Below are positions 1 to 12,299 of a stretch of 58,688 bases of DNA, one piece after another. Both the position numbers and the translations under genes were made by a program. Position 1 is the stretch's first letter; every line of letters begins with the position of its first letter. The notes under the pieces were generated by a model, which had not been told where the DNA came from, ran no database searches, and was given only the letters and a program-made list of their open reading frames with translations. The stretch is from Thermomucor indicae-seudaticae (lineage: Eukaryota > Mucoromycota > Mucoromycetes > Mucorales > Lichtheimiaceae): assembly GCA_000787465.1 (NCBI GenBank), contig JSYX01000181.1:1-58688 (forward strand), read 5' to 3'.

Positions 1-445
1 AACTGATGTATGATGGTGTGATATGTGAGAGATGTATGTCGGATACGACAATCCGCTCACAGCAACAGTTTTTGTCAGCAAGACATCTACGCGCTTATAT
101 ATGCAAATCGGAACAATTAAAGTTAAGCACGTTAATTATACGCATTTAAACACTTAGAACTTATACGCTATAGCTATCAACTATCTGTCTGAACGTACAG
201 CAGAAGCCGGTAATGGCAAAGGGTACTTAAGACGCATTTTTATCCCTAACATCTATAGCTATTGTGCTATTTAGCTTTTCTATTGTAAATAAGAAAATCG
301 TGACGAATTTCCTTTTAGGGAGCTTCATAATATTGTGTTCAGATGCTTCTCCGTTTCCAAAAAAACCAAATAGAGATCCAACTTTCTTATAAATTTTGAA
401 AGCTTTATTATATCTTGACCAGTTAAAAATTTAACACCATATACA

Positions 446-787
446 CACTGTGCGAAAAAAAATTGGGTGAATTTCGGGTGAAAACCGGTTCTTGTTAAGC
501 TCTTTCACCCAGTTTTCACCTTCACCCTGAATTCAACCGGATTCCACCCGAATTTCACCTCACAACAGAAGCAAGCATATTCCACTTACACTTGTATCAT
601 TCTATGTTATATGGACTCTACCCGAGAGATTTTCACTCGATTTTCACCAATTTTTGGCAGGTTTTCGCTCAAAATTAACATTGTCCACTGTGGAAAAGGA
701 TTGGACGACTATCGGGTGCAAACCGGTTCTCATTAAGCTCTTTCACCCGGTTTTCACCCGAAATTCACCCAATTCTTTCCCACAGTG
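446..787. mobile_element. 342-bp non-autonomous inverted-repeat element (MITE-like)
   Basis: The two ends are inverted copies of about 42 bp: 446-488 and the reverse complement of 747-787 both read CACTGTG, an A-rich run, then ATTGGGTGAATTTCGGGTG and AAAACCGG. The element is flanked by TACA at 442-445 and 788-791, a likely 4-bp target duplication. Inside the ends a 27-bp block at 484-510 recurs in direct orientation at 722-748 with two or three changes. The interior is full of TTCACCC/GGGTGAA repeats. There is no transposase, so it would need an enzyme from elsewhere. The superfamily is not certain. Confidence 0.65.
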
Positions 788-3700
788 TACATCTCTACTA
801 CGCCGCTACTTTCGCTTATGGGCTATTATGATGGTGTACACCCTGGAATGACCAGTTCTAATTTATTCTCTTTTGGAAAATTCGATATTACTCCGGCGAA
901 AAGTTAGTGCTAATATCCTATATCAATTGGAGAATTTCATGAACGGATGTGGCTGAAGGGTGGATGCTTTTAACTATATAATTTAGATGATATTTATGAA
1001 AAGCGAGTACGGACATGAAATTTAACTCAAACTATAGTTCACTTTGTATACTCCATCTTGCTGTCACTTTTCCCATGACAAAAGGAAGGGCGAAATAAAA
1101 TTTTTGCATGTGTGTTCTCCTAACTATCTTTCCAAAGTGACCCATTTAATTTAAATTAACCAGAGACTCGGTCAAAAAATACATTCTTTTTTAGGTGTTC
1201 TGTACGATTGTAAGTAGGAGTTCAAAAGAACTTTCTATGAAAAGTCGTGTTCATATTTCTGTAATGCTTTTCGGTATATGATCTATCCAAAGAACAAAAG
1301 TACTCAACTCATACAGCTACTGTCTGATCCATTGCTGACTGTTTACAGATTGGATAAATGTATTTTGTACAACGGATACTGTACATACTCACCAATCACG
1401 TCGATACTTATGTTGATCAATGAATTTTGTGCTGCTCCGCTGGAGTGGGTGCTAACATGTTGAAGATGTTGGACGGAGTCTAGTACGCCCTGAGACTTTC
1501 TATGAAAGTGTCTTCGCAAATTGTTTTAATCTTGGTTTTCGAGATTTTTGGCTTCACCAAGTACCATCAAATTTTAACCGCAGAGACTTCAACATAGTTC
1601 TTTGCATATTAACGCTTTTAAGCTTTTCAAATGGTTTATAACAGACGACATATAATTGAACAAACAAAGGATCAAAAAATGGAGAAAAAACTAGTGTTTA
1701 TATACTAAAATTACGCTCCTTGATGGTTTCGATCCTCCTCCAATACATGTGGGAATCTTTTGACAGTTGCTTAGGATTGTACAATCGAACGGCATCTTCT
1801 GCCATGTGTTCTCGAATGCCACAAACCTCATCAAGGGGCTTGCGGGAGTTGAGTCCTATTGCTAACTTAAGTAATGACTTTGGCTTTTTCAAAAAGACAG
1901 GTATCTTGATTACGATGCGTCTTTCGCTTGCCGACATGGCTAGGTCATCGCGTTTCAGAGTTTTCACATTCGTTTTAAGTCAATGGAACTTTGGGTATAG
2001 TAATCGATACGTCGTAGGCATCACAGGAAAAATCATGTGAAAAATATGCGTTATGTAAAAATATGTAAAAGATGATGTATCTCCTCTACTGATTTTTCGT
2101 CTTTGTCACATAATTTTGGAATATTTCCCACATACAGTTTTTGAATGATGGATAATGCTAACGGCTGTAGCTATAATAAACGTCTAATATACAAATTTCT
2201 ATTATCCTGGAGTCTGCAAATTTCTCGCATATTCCATATTCTCAGCATACTTTTTTCATGTTATTTCCGATGATGTAAGTCTGTCATCGATATGCTTTGT
2301 GTAGTAATGCAATGGTATACGCTGTAATATGAGAATCAAACTTCGCGACTCCAGGCAGAGTGTCGAAGCTTGAATTCATACCCCAATGTATCTCACCGTT
2401 TCAAAAAAAGAACTAGCTTCATGGGTCTAATGGGTAAAGTCCGGGATAAAGAAAAATTTTCCTCGGACTAGCTATACAACTCCCCGATACATAAACTGAT
2501 TGGTATTGTCTCAAAATGATATATCTGTTGTACCTTTTGTGCCTGTTGTTTGTATATATTGAGAGAACACCGTTACGTGGCCATGAAAGATTTTCCATTT
2601 ATAAAAAAGGAGCACATCCAGTTCAATCTCACTATCATATGGGCAACTTCTCTTTTGCACTTTGCTTCGCATTGCGGGATTTTCGGCATAAGTTTAAACT
2701 ATACTGCCTAAAAGTCGAAAACCTTAGTCATCAAAATAGGAGTAATTACTGAAACAGTGTATGATTGTCTTGACGGCTGCGATATGCAAATGAGTGATCG
2801 CTGGAAAATATGCCAAACATATACAAGGAATATTGGGAAGATATGAGTTTGCGCAAGAGAACCCTTGATTTTAGCCTATTCGTTTAGGTTCTCCCACAGC
2901 TTGCAAAAAAATTTGTACATGCGCATACGCTCCATCCGAATTTCCCAAATCCTTTTCATATACGCCATATTTTTCGTGTATATGCCAATTTTTTCTTGGA
3001 ACCTCCCAGGGTGAATAACTGCTAGCGGGCTATATTTGAAATGGGTCGTAAATAAAACATGCGTTCCAGATTTCCATTTTTTATATTCAAAAAGCTCTTT
3101 CGATTTAAAATATTTGCTGATTATTCTTTTACATTGTGTTCGTCCTTTTTAGTACTCTAAAGAATGGGTACGTCCAGTAGTCCCTTTTTTCCATCTCATG
3201 ACTCCTCCTATTTCCATTAGCATTCTGGTGAACTAAATTCCCTTGTTATGATTGGATCACGCTCAACAGAATGCGTAAATTTTTTGACAGCCGAAATAAA
3301 GGAAACCAACTTAGCCAAGTGCTTGTCCGTCAGCATCCTGTTCGTCATACTGGTTGTCGTCAGTTCAGTGTACGATATTTCAGCTGACAAAAATGTGCCA
3401 TAAGAAGGAAGAGCATAATTTATCAGTACCTTTGCATTACCAAACATTACGGGAAAAAACTAAACCTTTTTTTCAAGTGCACATTGTTGAGTAATCCTAA
3501 ACCAACTTTGAATAAAGTTTCCTTACGAGGGACTCAAGGATTAGTCCAGGGTAATTTTAAAGGTGCACCTCCTGACTAACGTAATAATTATTCCATACTT
3601 CAACTCACGCTTTCTGTCGATCCTTCGTTAAATGTCATCTAGTCCTTAGGTTTGAGTGTAATCTATGGATAGTTAAGAAAGGTCACATCCATGAATCCAA

Positions 3701-6700
3701 GCATCATTATTTACGTACACTTTAATCCATGACCGATCCTTTAGTTTATACTGTTACAATCAAAATTCAGGATTAATATTCCTCGCAGTAAAAGGATGTC
3801 ATCAGAAAGGGATACCTGCTGCTGATACAGGAATGGACTTTGCAATCTAATTAAGACGACCTCTCCTCTGCCAAGTACATTACAGCCTTCCTAGGATACA
3901 CTGAGTGTAGCGGAGCTACAGACGCAATGAGCGGAACAAGTATCTATCGACTATGAAGATTTCAGACGGAGCCTCGAATAGAGTAAATGGACGTTTGCAT
4001 ATTACAAAGATGTGTACTATTTATTGTATCCGCATAGATGTTGTTTATATAAAAGACGGATGCCCGCTGCTCGGACATCCTCACGATTTGTTTCATCCAC
4101 ATCAGGGTCTTTCCTCTTCGACCCGGTTCTGCGATCTCGATCTAAAGTGTGGTTCTCTGAGCCATGCACCATTACACTGAGCATGAAGGTTATAAAGCTA
4201 CCGTAACTGTGGTTTAAAAATTCCCTGTTTGAAGTAGGGAAAAGGAACGGACTAAACGTTTGCATAAACCCCCAGTGGCCGTTGCATACCGAAGAGCATG
4301 ATTAAAAGCTCGCTTGACCAATTTGATTTACTTAATACCTCGTCAACATTACGAGAGCCATTTTTAATTGAGTTTCATTGTTCTGTTGACCATCTCAGTG
4401 CACTGCAGAAAAAAAGCTGACGTAACCCCAAGTAGAAACGCGAGAGACATTCGCCGGACGTTTCCTGTTTCTGCTTGTCGCTTCGAGAATACTCCTTCAG
4501 CATGCTGAGCGCGTTTAGATGGCTTTTATAAATTGGCCTTCGGATTCATGAGTTTAATAGTATCGCGTAGCACAATCCGCCTAACCTCAGCGCGAATGAA
4601 CGCAAAAATATCTAAATACGTGAAGTATATGCTGCGAAAGCGTGGAAGACACTTTTGACTTTTTGCAGTGATGCAAGAACCTGGTTTCAATCTGGAGTTA
4701 GCGTATTTAATAGCACCCGACACTGAAGCGGGTCCTTCTTGGACTTGTTGTTTTCCGCCAATCAACCATTTAAATTGTGCACTTGCGAAGAATAATAATT
4801 TGTTATTGTCCCTTAATTGAGCTATACATATATGGAGAACAGAAGACAGAAGCGCGACCATAAGCACGAACGATGCCGGAAATTGTGAATATTTACCCAA
4901 CCTCGTTTTGAAAAATGGTATTAGCCCGGATATGCAAGACTGTCAAAGGCGACTTCGATGCTGAATGTTCAAAAAGCTTGTTCAACGGCGATGTATATAA
5001 CCGTACACTGATCACGAAAGCCTCCATATCCATCTGGACGGCATCAATAACATGCGCGACTCCTAAAAGTGACGACTGCCGTAACCAGTTTTCTTTGAAG
5101 TTTTCAACAATAGAGAAAAGAGAACATCGCAGACTGGGCTCTGTAGATTGCAGTCCAGACCAATGGTCTTCATTCCGAGTCCCGGCTCCTTGAACTCCCT
5201 AGTCTGGAATTCAGTCTAATTTCAGACTCCTTGCACTGCCGGTCTGGACTGGATTCCCTTTGCGACGCCCTGAGCGAAACTCCTGGCCGGTTTGCCTTCG
5301 TGAGTAGGGGTAAACAGCCGGCGCTGAAGGAATTCACAAAGAATCAACAATCTATCGATCCCACTTCCAGCAATTCCCGCGTACGAGGACACAGACGAGC
5401 ATAGGAATAAACTACCAAAGACACTACTCTATCGTGACAAGCTATAGTCGAAAGGTAAGGCGCGTGCACGAAAAAGGGTCGCGCTGTTGCTTATCCTGAG
5501 GTGAAGCTCGCTGCAGCTTTGGAAGCCAAGAATAACATGCAGCTACGATGACAACACTCAGTATCATGTGTATGAATATACATACCTCAGAAACACAGAA
5601 TATCATATGAATAAACATTTAAGCAACTGCTTCAATGCCAGAATATGGCGCTTATATGCCTCCTGCATATTTGGCAGACTAATGGACACCACAGAACCGT
5701 AATGCATACCATCCTTGCTGATAAACAGGTTACTTAATTTTGCTTGCCAGGTACACTGTCAGCCCAAACGCGTTTAACAGAAAAGCGTAAATATTTGTAA
5801 AAAAAGGAATGGAGCAACGGTATTAGAAAAATTGGAAGATAAAGAGCTATGCTGATGTCGATATTCTCGATCAGAATGAAGACGCTTAGTGTTTTGAGAC
5901 AAGCGGCGTTTCAATTTTCAAAGAGAAAATCTGCAAAAAATTGAAACATTGTCTTTATGCTTATAGCGAGGCATACTAACCATCATTCTATTGAAAAACG
6001 GAAGCGAGGACACAAATTTATGACAGGTGGCTACCTGTCCAGAAAGTCTCATATGTTTAGAAGCAGCGAGGAAAGAAGCGCTAAATTGGTATTTGGCACT
6101 CGTTGTAAACTGAAGCTTGATTGCTTTCCACGGCTTTTGCGGGCAAAGAGCATTTACAGAACACGATTTTAGAGGTTTCAAACCCAAATATGAAGAGCTG
6201 ATTATTTTTGTGCTATACCTACGATCCGCCTCTGAGAGTTCCTCTTTATGTACAGGAACACACTTTGGGAATCAGTTTCCACCAGGAAGCACAGGAAAAC
6301 GATTCTTATCGTCCGTAACGCTAAGAACAAGTCCCAATTGCTTATACCTTTAGGGCAATCTTTTCTTTCATTCACGATGACTGTCAAACATTAACAGGAT
6401 AAATTCATGGGTTCTGGACCGTCGTACGTCCGTGGGATTTTAAGCTTTGTGTACCCATGTGACTCGTTGGCGCGCAGCAGCAATGCTTTTAGGACATACC
6501 TTTCGGCGTCATCCATCAGTAGTGACTCTTTTCTCAAGGTAAAAATTAATAACGGCATCTGAGGCTGGTGGTCGCAGCTGAACCACAGCCTTGAGTATCC
6601 GCAACATTCATTGCTGCACGCTGTGACCTCACGCTTGATTTTTTGTTTCAGCCCACCAATCCCGTTCCAAAACCTGCTACTGCTCCCTTTCTTGCTTTCT

Positions 6701-6840
6701 TCTGGCCCCTCCGCTGTGACCGTCTTCGCTTTTATCCGGTTTTTTTTGACTTGTGTCCTTTTTCTCCCTTTTCCTTTCTTTCTCCCCTCACTTTCAGGAG
6801 CGAGCAATACCTGAAAACTCTCATAGTATCCCGTCGTGTC
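788..6840. other. Gene-poor AT-rich stretch, no gene supported
   Basis: About 6 kb without a gene I can defend. Short open frames exist (minus 1698-1967, minus 3217-3447, minus 4526-4900, plus 4915-5193, minus 5918-6187), but none shows a recognisable domain, splice pattern or clear codon bias. The minus frame at 4526-4900 begins with a signal-peptide-like hydrophobic segment and the minus frame at 1698-1967 is rich in charged residues, so these two are the least unlikely. An 11-bp inverted repeat (CAGTCCAGACC) lies at 5151-5161 and 5241-5251. The last 200 bp (about 6640-6800) are strongly pyrimidine-rich and look like the leader of the next gene. Confidence 0.5.
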
Positions 6841-9800
6841 ATGAGTACATCTGCAAGATTATCTTCTCCGATCCTGGTTTCAGCTGATGCGACACCTCCT
6901 GCGGCTTCTGAATCCCGTAGTCATGTTGATCATGCCCCGGAATCCAATGCAAATGTGTCGACCACCTCTTTTCCGCGCTCTTCGACAGCCGATCGTAACG
7001 TTAATTTGCACAATCCGTCGCCGATTTTGCTTACCGAATATCCGTTGACCCCGCAGACGCCATTAGCAGCTGCGAGCGCTAGCAACAAGACGGTCGCCAA
7101 CTTCGGAAATACTGAACGTTATGACAACCGTATCAACGGGTCTGCACCTGTAATTAATGGCAAATCAAATTCTCGTTTCTCAGCCGACAATGCTCAGACG
7201 TCTGCGACACCTTCTGTGACACAGAGTGCTGGCTTTCCGGGCTATTCCAGACATGCGTTATCTACAAGACCTCAAGATCCCACCACGGTATACATTGGAA
7301 ATGATGATAGCTCGTCAGAAAGCGAGTCTACGGATCATGGAAGCTCATATGTCATGAATATTCGTGATAAGAATAAACCATCTCACCTGGTGCAAGTCGT
7401 TGTATCTGGGCCACAGCTGCTGCCCGAGCGATACCTCCTTCAGCGCGTCAGAGAGTATGCGACGCACGCTACTTACGTATCTCACAATTGTCGTCCAAAA
7501 GTTTACCCATCGTCATCAATGACTGATAAAAGAGTTGTCCAGCACGAACGTCATAAAGTACAGCATCAGCAAAAACGTCCTTCCACCACGAGATCCGCTA
7601 GGCAGCCTGATAGAAACCTATTGGACAGACAGGAAAGATCTCCGTCGGTTTCGTTGGAAGTCCCGGTTCACGAAATAGCATCAGATACCCAGTTGCCATC
7701 GGAAACCAGTAAATCGAAAGAGCAGCGTCTATCTTACGCTAGTCGCAAAAGACTTGGGCGCAAGGAGCGTAAGTAAAAGCTTTGACGTCTTTGCTAAATA
7801 CAGTTAGCATATTACAAGACATGTACTCATTGTTGAATATAGTAAACCGCATTGCACTCCAGTACAAGAGCCCTCTAGTCAGAAAGCGGCGACGTCTTAT
7901 GGCGCATCGCATTAAGCGTTATGGACACGATTTTCGTGACTTCAAGCCTAGAGAGAAACGCTACGTAGCTCTGAATCCTATCCTTGAATCTTCTGATGAA
8001 GATATGCCCGAAAGAGATTTGCCGGAAAACGGTGTCTCAGAAGATGGTGACGATGTCCTTGAAGTTTTGACCAAAGAAAATCTCGAGTGGCTCAAGGATT
8101 GGGTAAGGTTGATCTAAAGTGCATTTCGAAATATGCAAACTAAACGCTGTATTTCTGTTTATAGAAAGACAATGATCCTGAGGTTTGTTGTGTCTGTTAT
8201 GAGGACACATGCAGCAGCACCAATCAATTTGTGTACTGTGACACGCCGGATTGCGAAGTGATTGTGCATCAAGGTAAGAATGATGTATTTGCTGGTTTAA
8301 AATTAATGCTGACTTTATACAGCCTGCTACGCTATCCATGAATGCCCTGGTTCTGTGGATGACTGGTTTTGTGACCGATGCGATTCGTTGAAGCATAATC
8401 CTCAGAAAGTTATAGTAAGTCTCAGTTAAACAGATGGGAAGAAACATTGTATTCACGGATTTATTAGACGTGTGCACTGTGTCCAAGTTCTCGTGGGGCT
8501 TTTCGCAAGCTAAAGGAGCCAATCTTTGGCTTGGAGTGGATACATGTGACCTGTGCGTTATACATTCCAGGCGTGCTTATAGGTGACCAGCGCAATATCT
8601 CCGCTATCAGCGCAAAAAAGGTCCCTGTCAAGAACTGGAAATCTGTGAGTTTTTAACTTATAATGACAATAGTTAGTCCTGGGGCTCTAATCGAATATTG
8701 CTTTCCATAGAAATGCTATCTGTGCGAGGATGATGTTAAGGCCGAATATGGTGCATGTATACGATGCACGGAACACGGATGCACAAATTGGTTCCATGCC
8801 ACTTGTGGCCTAAAGTATTCTCTAAGCCGTGCGCATCATAGAGGCAAGAGGACAATGCGCTGTATAGAGCACGATCACCGGGAAGCACTGCGAACGTGGA
8901 CGCCGCAGATGCGCTTGAGTAATTGGGAGAAGTGGGTGGATAACCGGGATGATTACTTGAGGACATTCTCTGAATCAGTTGATGCAAAAGCCAAGTGCTT
9001 GGACGCTTGGTATGAGGCTTACAGCGATTTCGGCAAGCGACCTGGCGATATTGGGAATGTCGAGGCATTCATTGGATATGCCGGACGATTACGCAATATG
9101 TTACAGGAAAGACGGGCCTTTGCATTAAAAGAAATCGCTCTCTCACTAGCTGCGGTCAAAACCATCAAGCATCGTCTGGAAGCGGAGAATGAATTTGAGA
9201 GCAGCGAATTGATACTCGAGCTTGAAGACCTTCGAGACCGGATTAGTAGTGCACGCTCTCTTAACCGCGTTATCAAATATTTCTTGGACGACATCCGAGT
9301 ACAGACTACGCAATTGGTTGAAATGGTACAGACACGGTCCAAGATTGACAAGAGCGATAGCGGTCATACTGCTACTCGAACCACAAGGTCACCTGAACCA
9401 CAACCAGTGGACAGCGCCGCTCACGAGAATGCATCTGATGTGGACCAATTAGTGTCAAGTGACGATGAGGATATACGCACTTCCCAGGAACGCAACAAGA
9501 GACTTCCCAGGAAACGAAAAGCAGCCCGAACGGGTGTTGTTTCAAGTGATGAAGGATCAGCATACAGTCCCGCAGAGGCCTCGGAAGATGACACTGTAAT
9601 GCATGCTAGCGAATCTGAAAAGGGTACCCCAGAGCCCACCACTCGTCCAAAAGGGCGTAAAGGTCGACCGAAGAAAGAGAAAACCGCTGCTGAGTCAGCA
9701 ACTGTGGCGCGGAGAGCTATTGAGCGGTCGCGATCAGAAACTCCAAAAGCGGCACGCATACCAAAGGCAACTATGACAGTGGCGGAAGAGCGAAAGGCTA

Positions 9801-10239
9801 GAGGTGAAATTTTGAAGTGCTCGGAATGCGGAAACGAAGAACTACCATCTTCAGTCTTGGAGCGTCTGAATATTTCTGAGGAGTACATGCAAGACCTTGA
9901 GAAGACGAAACATTTACGTCCCAACGGCTATACAGGTCGAGGCACTTACTGGGATCCGCGTGTGTTCATTGATTGTTGCAAGTGTGACAGAGTATATCAT
10001 TGCGGGTGCATTGACCCACCAATCAGGAACTTTCCATCACCGTAAGTACCTTGGGAAGTGGGAGACTTCTGATGCAGTAATGATCGTTAACCGCTCTATT
10101 TTGTGCTAGACGTGAACTCTTTGTATGCGAGGAGTGCGATGATGCAGAAGAAGAAGACAAGGAGACTGCATCAAAGCAAAAACCCGAAATCATCGGTGAA
10201 CGTTTCCGAAGCAGGGCACCTATCAACTACAGGGTGTAA
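6841..10239 (+). CDS. PHF14-like PHD/ePHD-finger chromatin protein
   Basis: Seven exons: 6841-7768, 7804-8102 (or from 7819), 8165-8273, 8323-8414, 8468-8644, 8711-10041, 10110-10239; about 1,020 residues. The first 300 residues are Ser/Pro-rich and look disordered. Exons 3-6 encode a PHD finger (CCVCYEDT to WFCDRC), then a zinc knuckle (TCALCPSSRGAF) and an extended PHD (HVTCALYIPGV, KCYLCEDD, HATCGLKYS, CIEHDH). After a coiled-coil-like part and an acidic linker with the AT-hook-like GRKGRPKK there is a last PHD finger (KCSECG, CCKCDRVYHCGCIDPP, FVCEECDD). The order PHD-ePHD-PHD is that of animal PHF14, which reads histone H3 tails; a nuclear chromatin role is inferred. The start at 6841 is preferred over an in-frame ATG at 6643 because the upstream part looks like a leader. 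The first intron is unusually short (35 nt, or 50 nt with the alternative acceptor). Confidence 0.85.
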
Positions 10240-11500
10240 TAATATATCCAAACGAATTTCTGCGAGATTCAATACTTGTATATGGATTCGTCTTTCTTTT
10301 CTCATCTTTCCGTTTTTCATCAATATATCAAATGACTTGCAACCCCACATGACGCGCTAAATCGACGTGAGAAATCATTCTTGCTGGCTGTTCTTCTGAA
10401 GCTTAAACAATTGCGCTGTGCTATGGTTGCGCGCCAACCTTGTTTTTCTCTTTTGCATAACGCCAAAAAAGCTTTATCATGATGTGCTAAAGAATTGTTT
10501 TTGTGCAACCGGATCGTCATGGTGTCGGAAACAGTCAGAGGTCCGCATCGTTTTTTCTGAAACCAGGCAATTGTATGAATCATCCCGATGCCGACAGTGA
10601 AAGAAAAAATGCCCAAAACAGCAAAAAAAAGCTGAGTGTTTTCAGAGTCGCGGTCGTGAACGGCCTTCATGCAATGATTGGATTGGTGGCACAAACCTGG
10701 TTACGAATTCGCAAAAATATTCTACCGGAAACAGAAACAGGTGATCTTTTCACGAAGACCCCTTGAACCAGGAGGACGAGCATTAGCCAATTGTTTCGTA
10801 ACGAGGAATTGAAATAGAAGTGGCAATGAGCTAATTCGTTGGATGAATTACCATCTGTTATCTGTAAGCAAAGCGTGGGCGCCGCTGGTTCTCCGGTGGA
10901 TAGGTATTAAGCTTTTGCAACGCTCGTTGGATTTGTCATCTCGGAGCGATCGGGAGACGCGGGCGACCCGGTTTTCGCTTTGTTTCGATGTTAGAAATAT
11001 TTACCCGTCTTGATGATCTTCCTCTTGTTTTATTAAAAATTGTTGCACAGAATTTTCGTCATGCCGCTCGGCAACAAAAACATCCGAGTCGGGTGAACGG
11101 GTCCTGTACGTTTAAAGTAGTTTGTGTAATGTCGTTGACCATTGTTTGACAGCTCAACAAGAAAAACTTTTTTGCGTTCCTGCGCGAAGGTGCAATTGCG
11201 GGAAGCTTCTTTAAGGTAAGAAACAGAAAATTTTTCGCTTCCAGTCCCTTAACTGACGATGGAATTGTCTGCAATGATGATTGGACTTGCGGAGATTGAG
11301 GCAGAGAGACAAACAGAGAGAGAGTGAAAAAGAAAGGTCAACCGGTTAATCGTTTTGTTTGTACGATAGTGTCAATGAAAGTCATGGAAAAACACAGAAT
11401 CACAAGACATATGCCGAAGGTTGGACAGGCCAAAAAATTTTGGGCCGTTGCGAGGCGGGTTCAGATCAGATAGTATATCCGTACCTGCAACAGAAAAGAT
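10240..11500. other. Intergenic, no gene seen
   Basis: Between the PHD gene and the small membrane-protein gene. Short open frames (for example plus 10503-10766) show no domain or splice support. Positions about 11,299-11,338 are a purine-rich GAGA-type tract upstream of the next promoter. Confidence 0.4.
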
Positions 11501-11507
11501 ATATAAA
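11501..11507 (+). promoter_or_regulatory. TATA box of the small membrane-protein gene
   Basis: ATATAAA lies about 95 bp upstream of the ATG at 11598, a usual distance for fungal promoters. Assignment is by position only. Confidence 0.5.
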
Positions 11508-11597
11508 CGCCATGTTTTATGGCGGCGAGTCGACTGCATCATCAGCTACCTCTGATATCTCTTTTCTTCTTACATTCATCCAAAGTTCTAATAAGCC

Positions 11598-12116
11598 ATG
11601 GACGTCCAACACAGTGTCGGTGCCTTTGTCTCGGACAGCAACGTTCGTTTGACCTGGATTGCCTTCTTCACTCAATGGGTCCTTTACGGTCTGGTCTACT
11701 TTGTCCGCCACGCTGTTGGTGACCCGGAGAAGACGAACGCTTCGGAAGACCCTGAAAAGTCGTCCAAGTGGAAGCCTGCCGGTGGATTTGTGGTAAGTCT
11801 TCAGAAAGGGATCAACGCGATATTCCTTCCCTTCAATCTTCTAACTCTAACCGTTGTCTAGGGACGTGTGACCAATGCCTACCGTGTCCTTCAGGAAAAC
11901 ACTCTTTTGCTTCTCAGTGTCCTGGTCTTGAACACGTTTGGAACTGCTTCCACTCGCGCCGTCATGATCCTTACTTGGATCTACTTTGCCTTCACTGTCG
12001 TTTTCGCCTTCTCTGAAATTGCTTACCAGCACCACTTCTTGCGCTTCCTGTACAGTGCCATCTTCTACGGCTTGACCCTTGCCATTGGCGGTCTTGCTTT
12101 CGCTCAAGGCTGGTAA
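11598..12116 (+). CDS. Small four-helix membrane protein, MAPEG-like
   Basis: Two exons (11598-11792, 11862-12116) joined in phase 0 give 149 residues. Four hydrophobic segments can be seen at about residues 17-40, 79-96, 99-121 and 127-147, with a charged loop (GDPEKTNASEDPEK) after the first. The second helix begins RVTNAYRVLQENTLLLL, which resembles the Arg...Ala...Glu-Asn pattern of the MAPEG family (microsomal glutathione transferases and relatives). The likely location is an internal membrane such as the ER. The family match rests on this motif, size and topology, so a conserved fungal membrane protein outside MAPEG remains possible. Exon codon choice is strongly biased (many ctt/gtc/acc), which suggests good expression. 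Confidence 0.7.
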
Positions 12117-12270
12117 ATACAAACAAACGACCTTGTCCCGCTGTCAAACTCGATGTCTCGTCTCTTGGGCAGCATCACCGGCTGGACTCCCTTTTAGTTC
12201 TTTATTCTTCTTTTCAACTTTATTCTAGTAATTCTTATTTCTTCCTTACTACTTCTTTGTCCTTACCTCT

Positions 12271-12276
12271 AATAAA
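12271..12276 (+). terminator. Polyadenylation signal
   Basis: AATAAA 155 bp after the stop codon of the small membrane-protein gene, within a T-rich 3' region. Confidence 0.5.
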
Positions 12277-12299
12277 CTTATATTATTGACTTTGTACTG

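Noticed and set aside
2420..2480. GGGTCTAATGGGTAAAGTCC, similar to a tRNA D-arm
   Set aside because: No matching anticodon arm or T-arm follows.
4526..4900. Minus-strand frame of 124 codons with a signal-peptide-like start
   Set aside because: No family, no splice or promoter support, and it lies in the gene-poor region; kept only as a note.
5151..5251. 11-bp inverted repeat CAGTCCAGACC as a transposon
   Set aside because: The similarity stops after 11 bp, and no target duplication is seen.
6391..6807. Minus-strand frame of 138 codons
   Set aside because: Antisense shadow of the pyrimidine-rich leader of the PHF14-like gene; Lys/Arg-rich only because of base composition.
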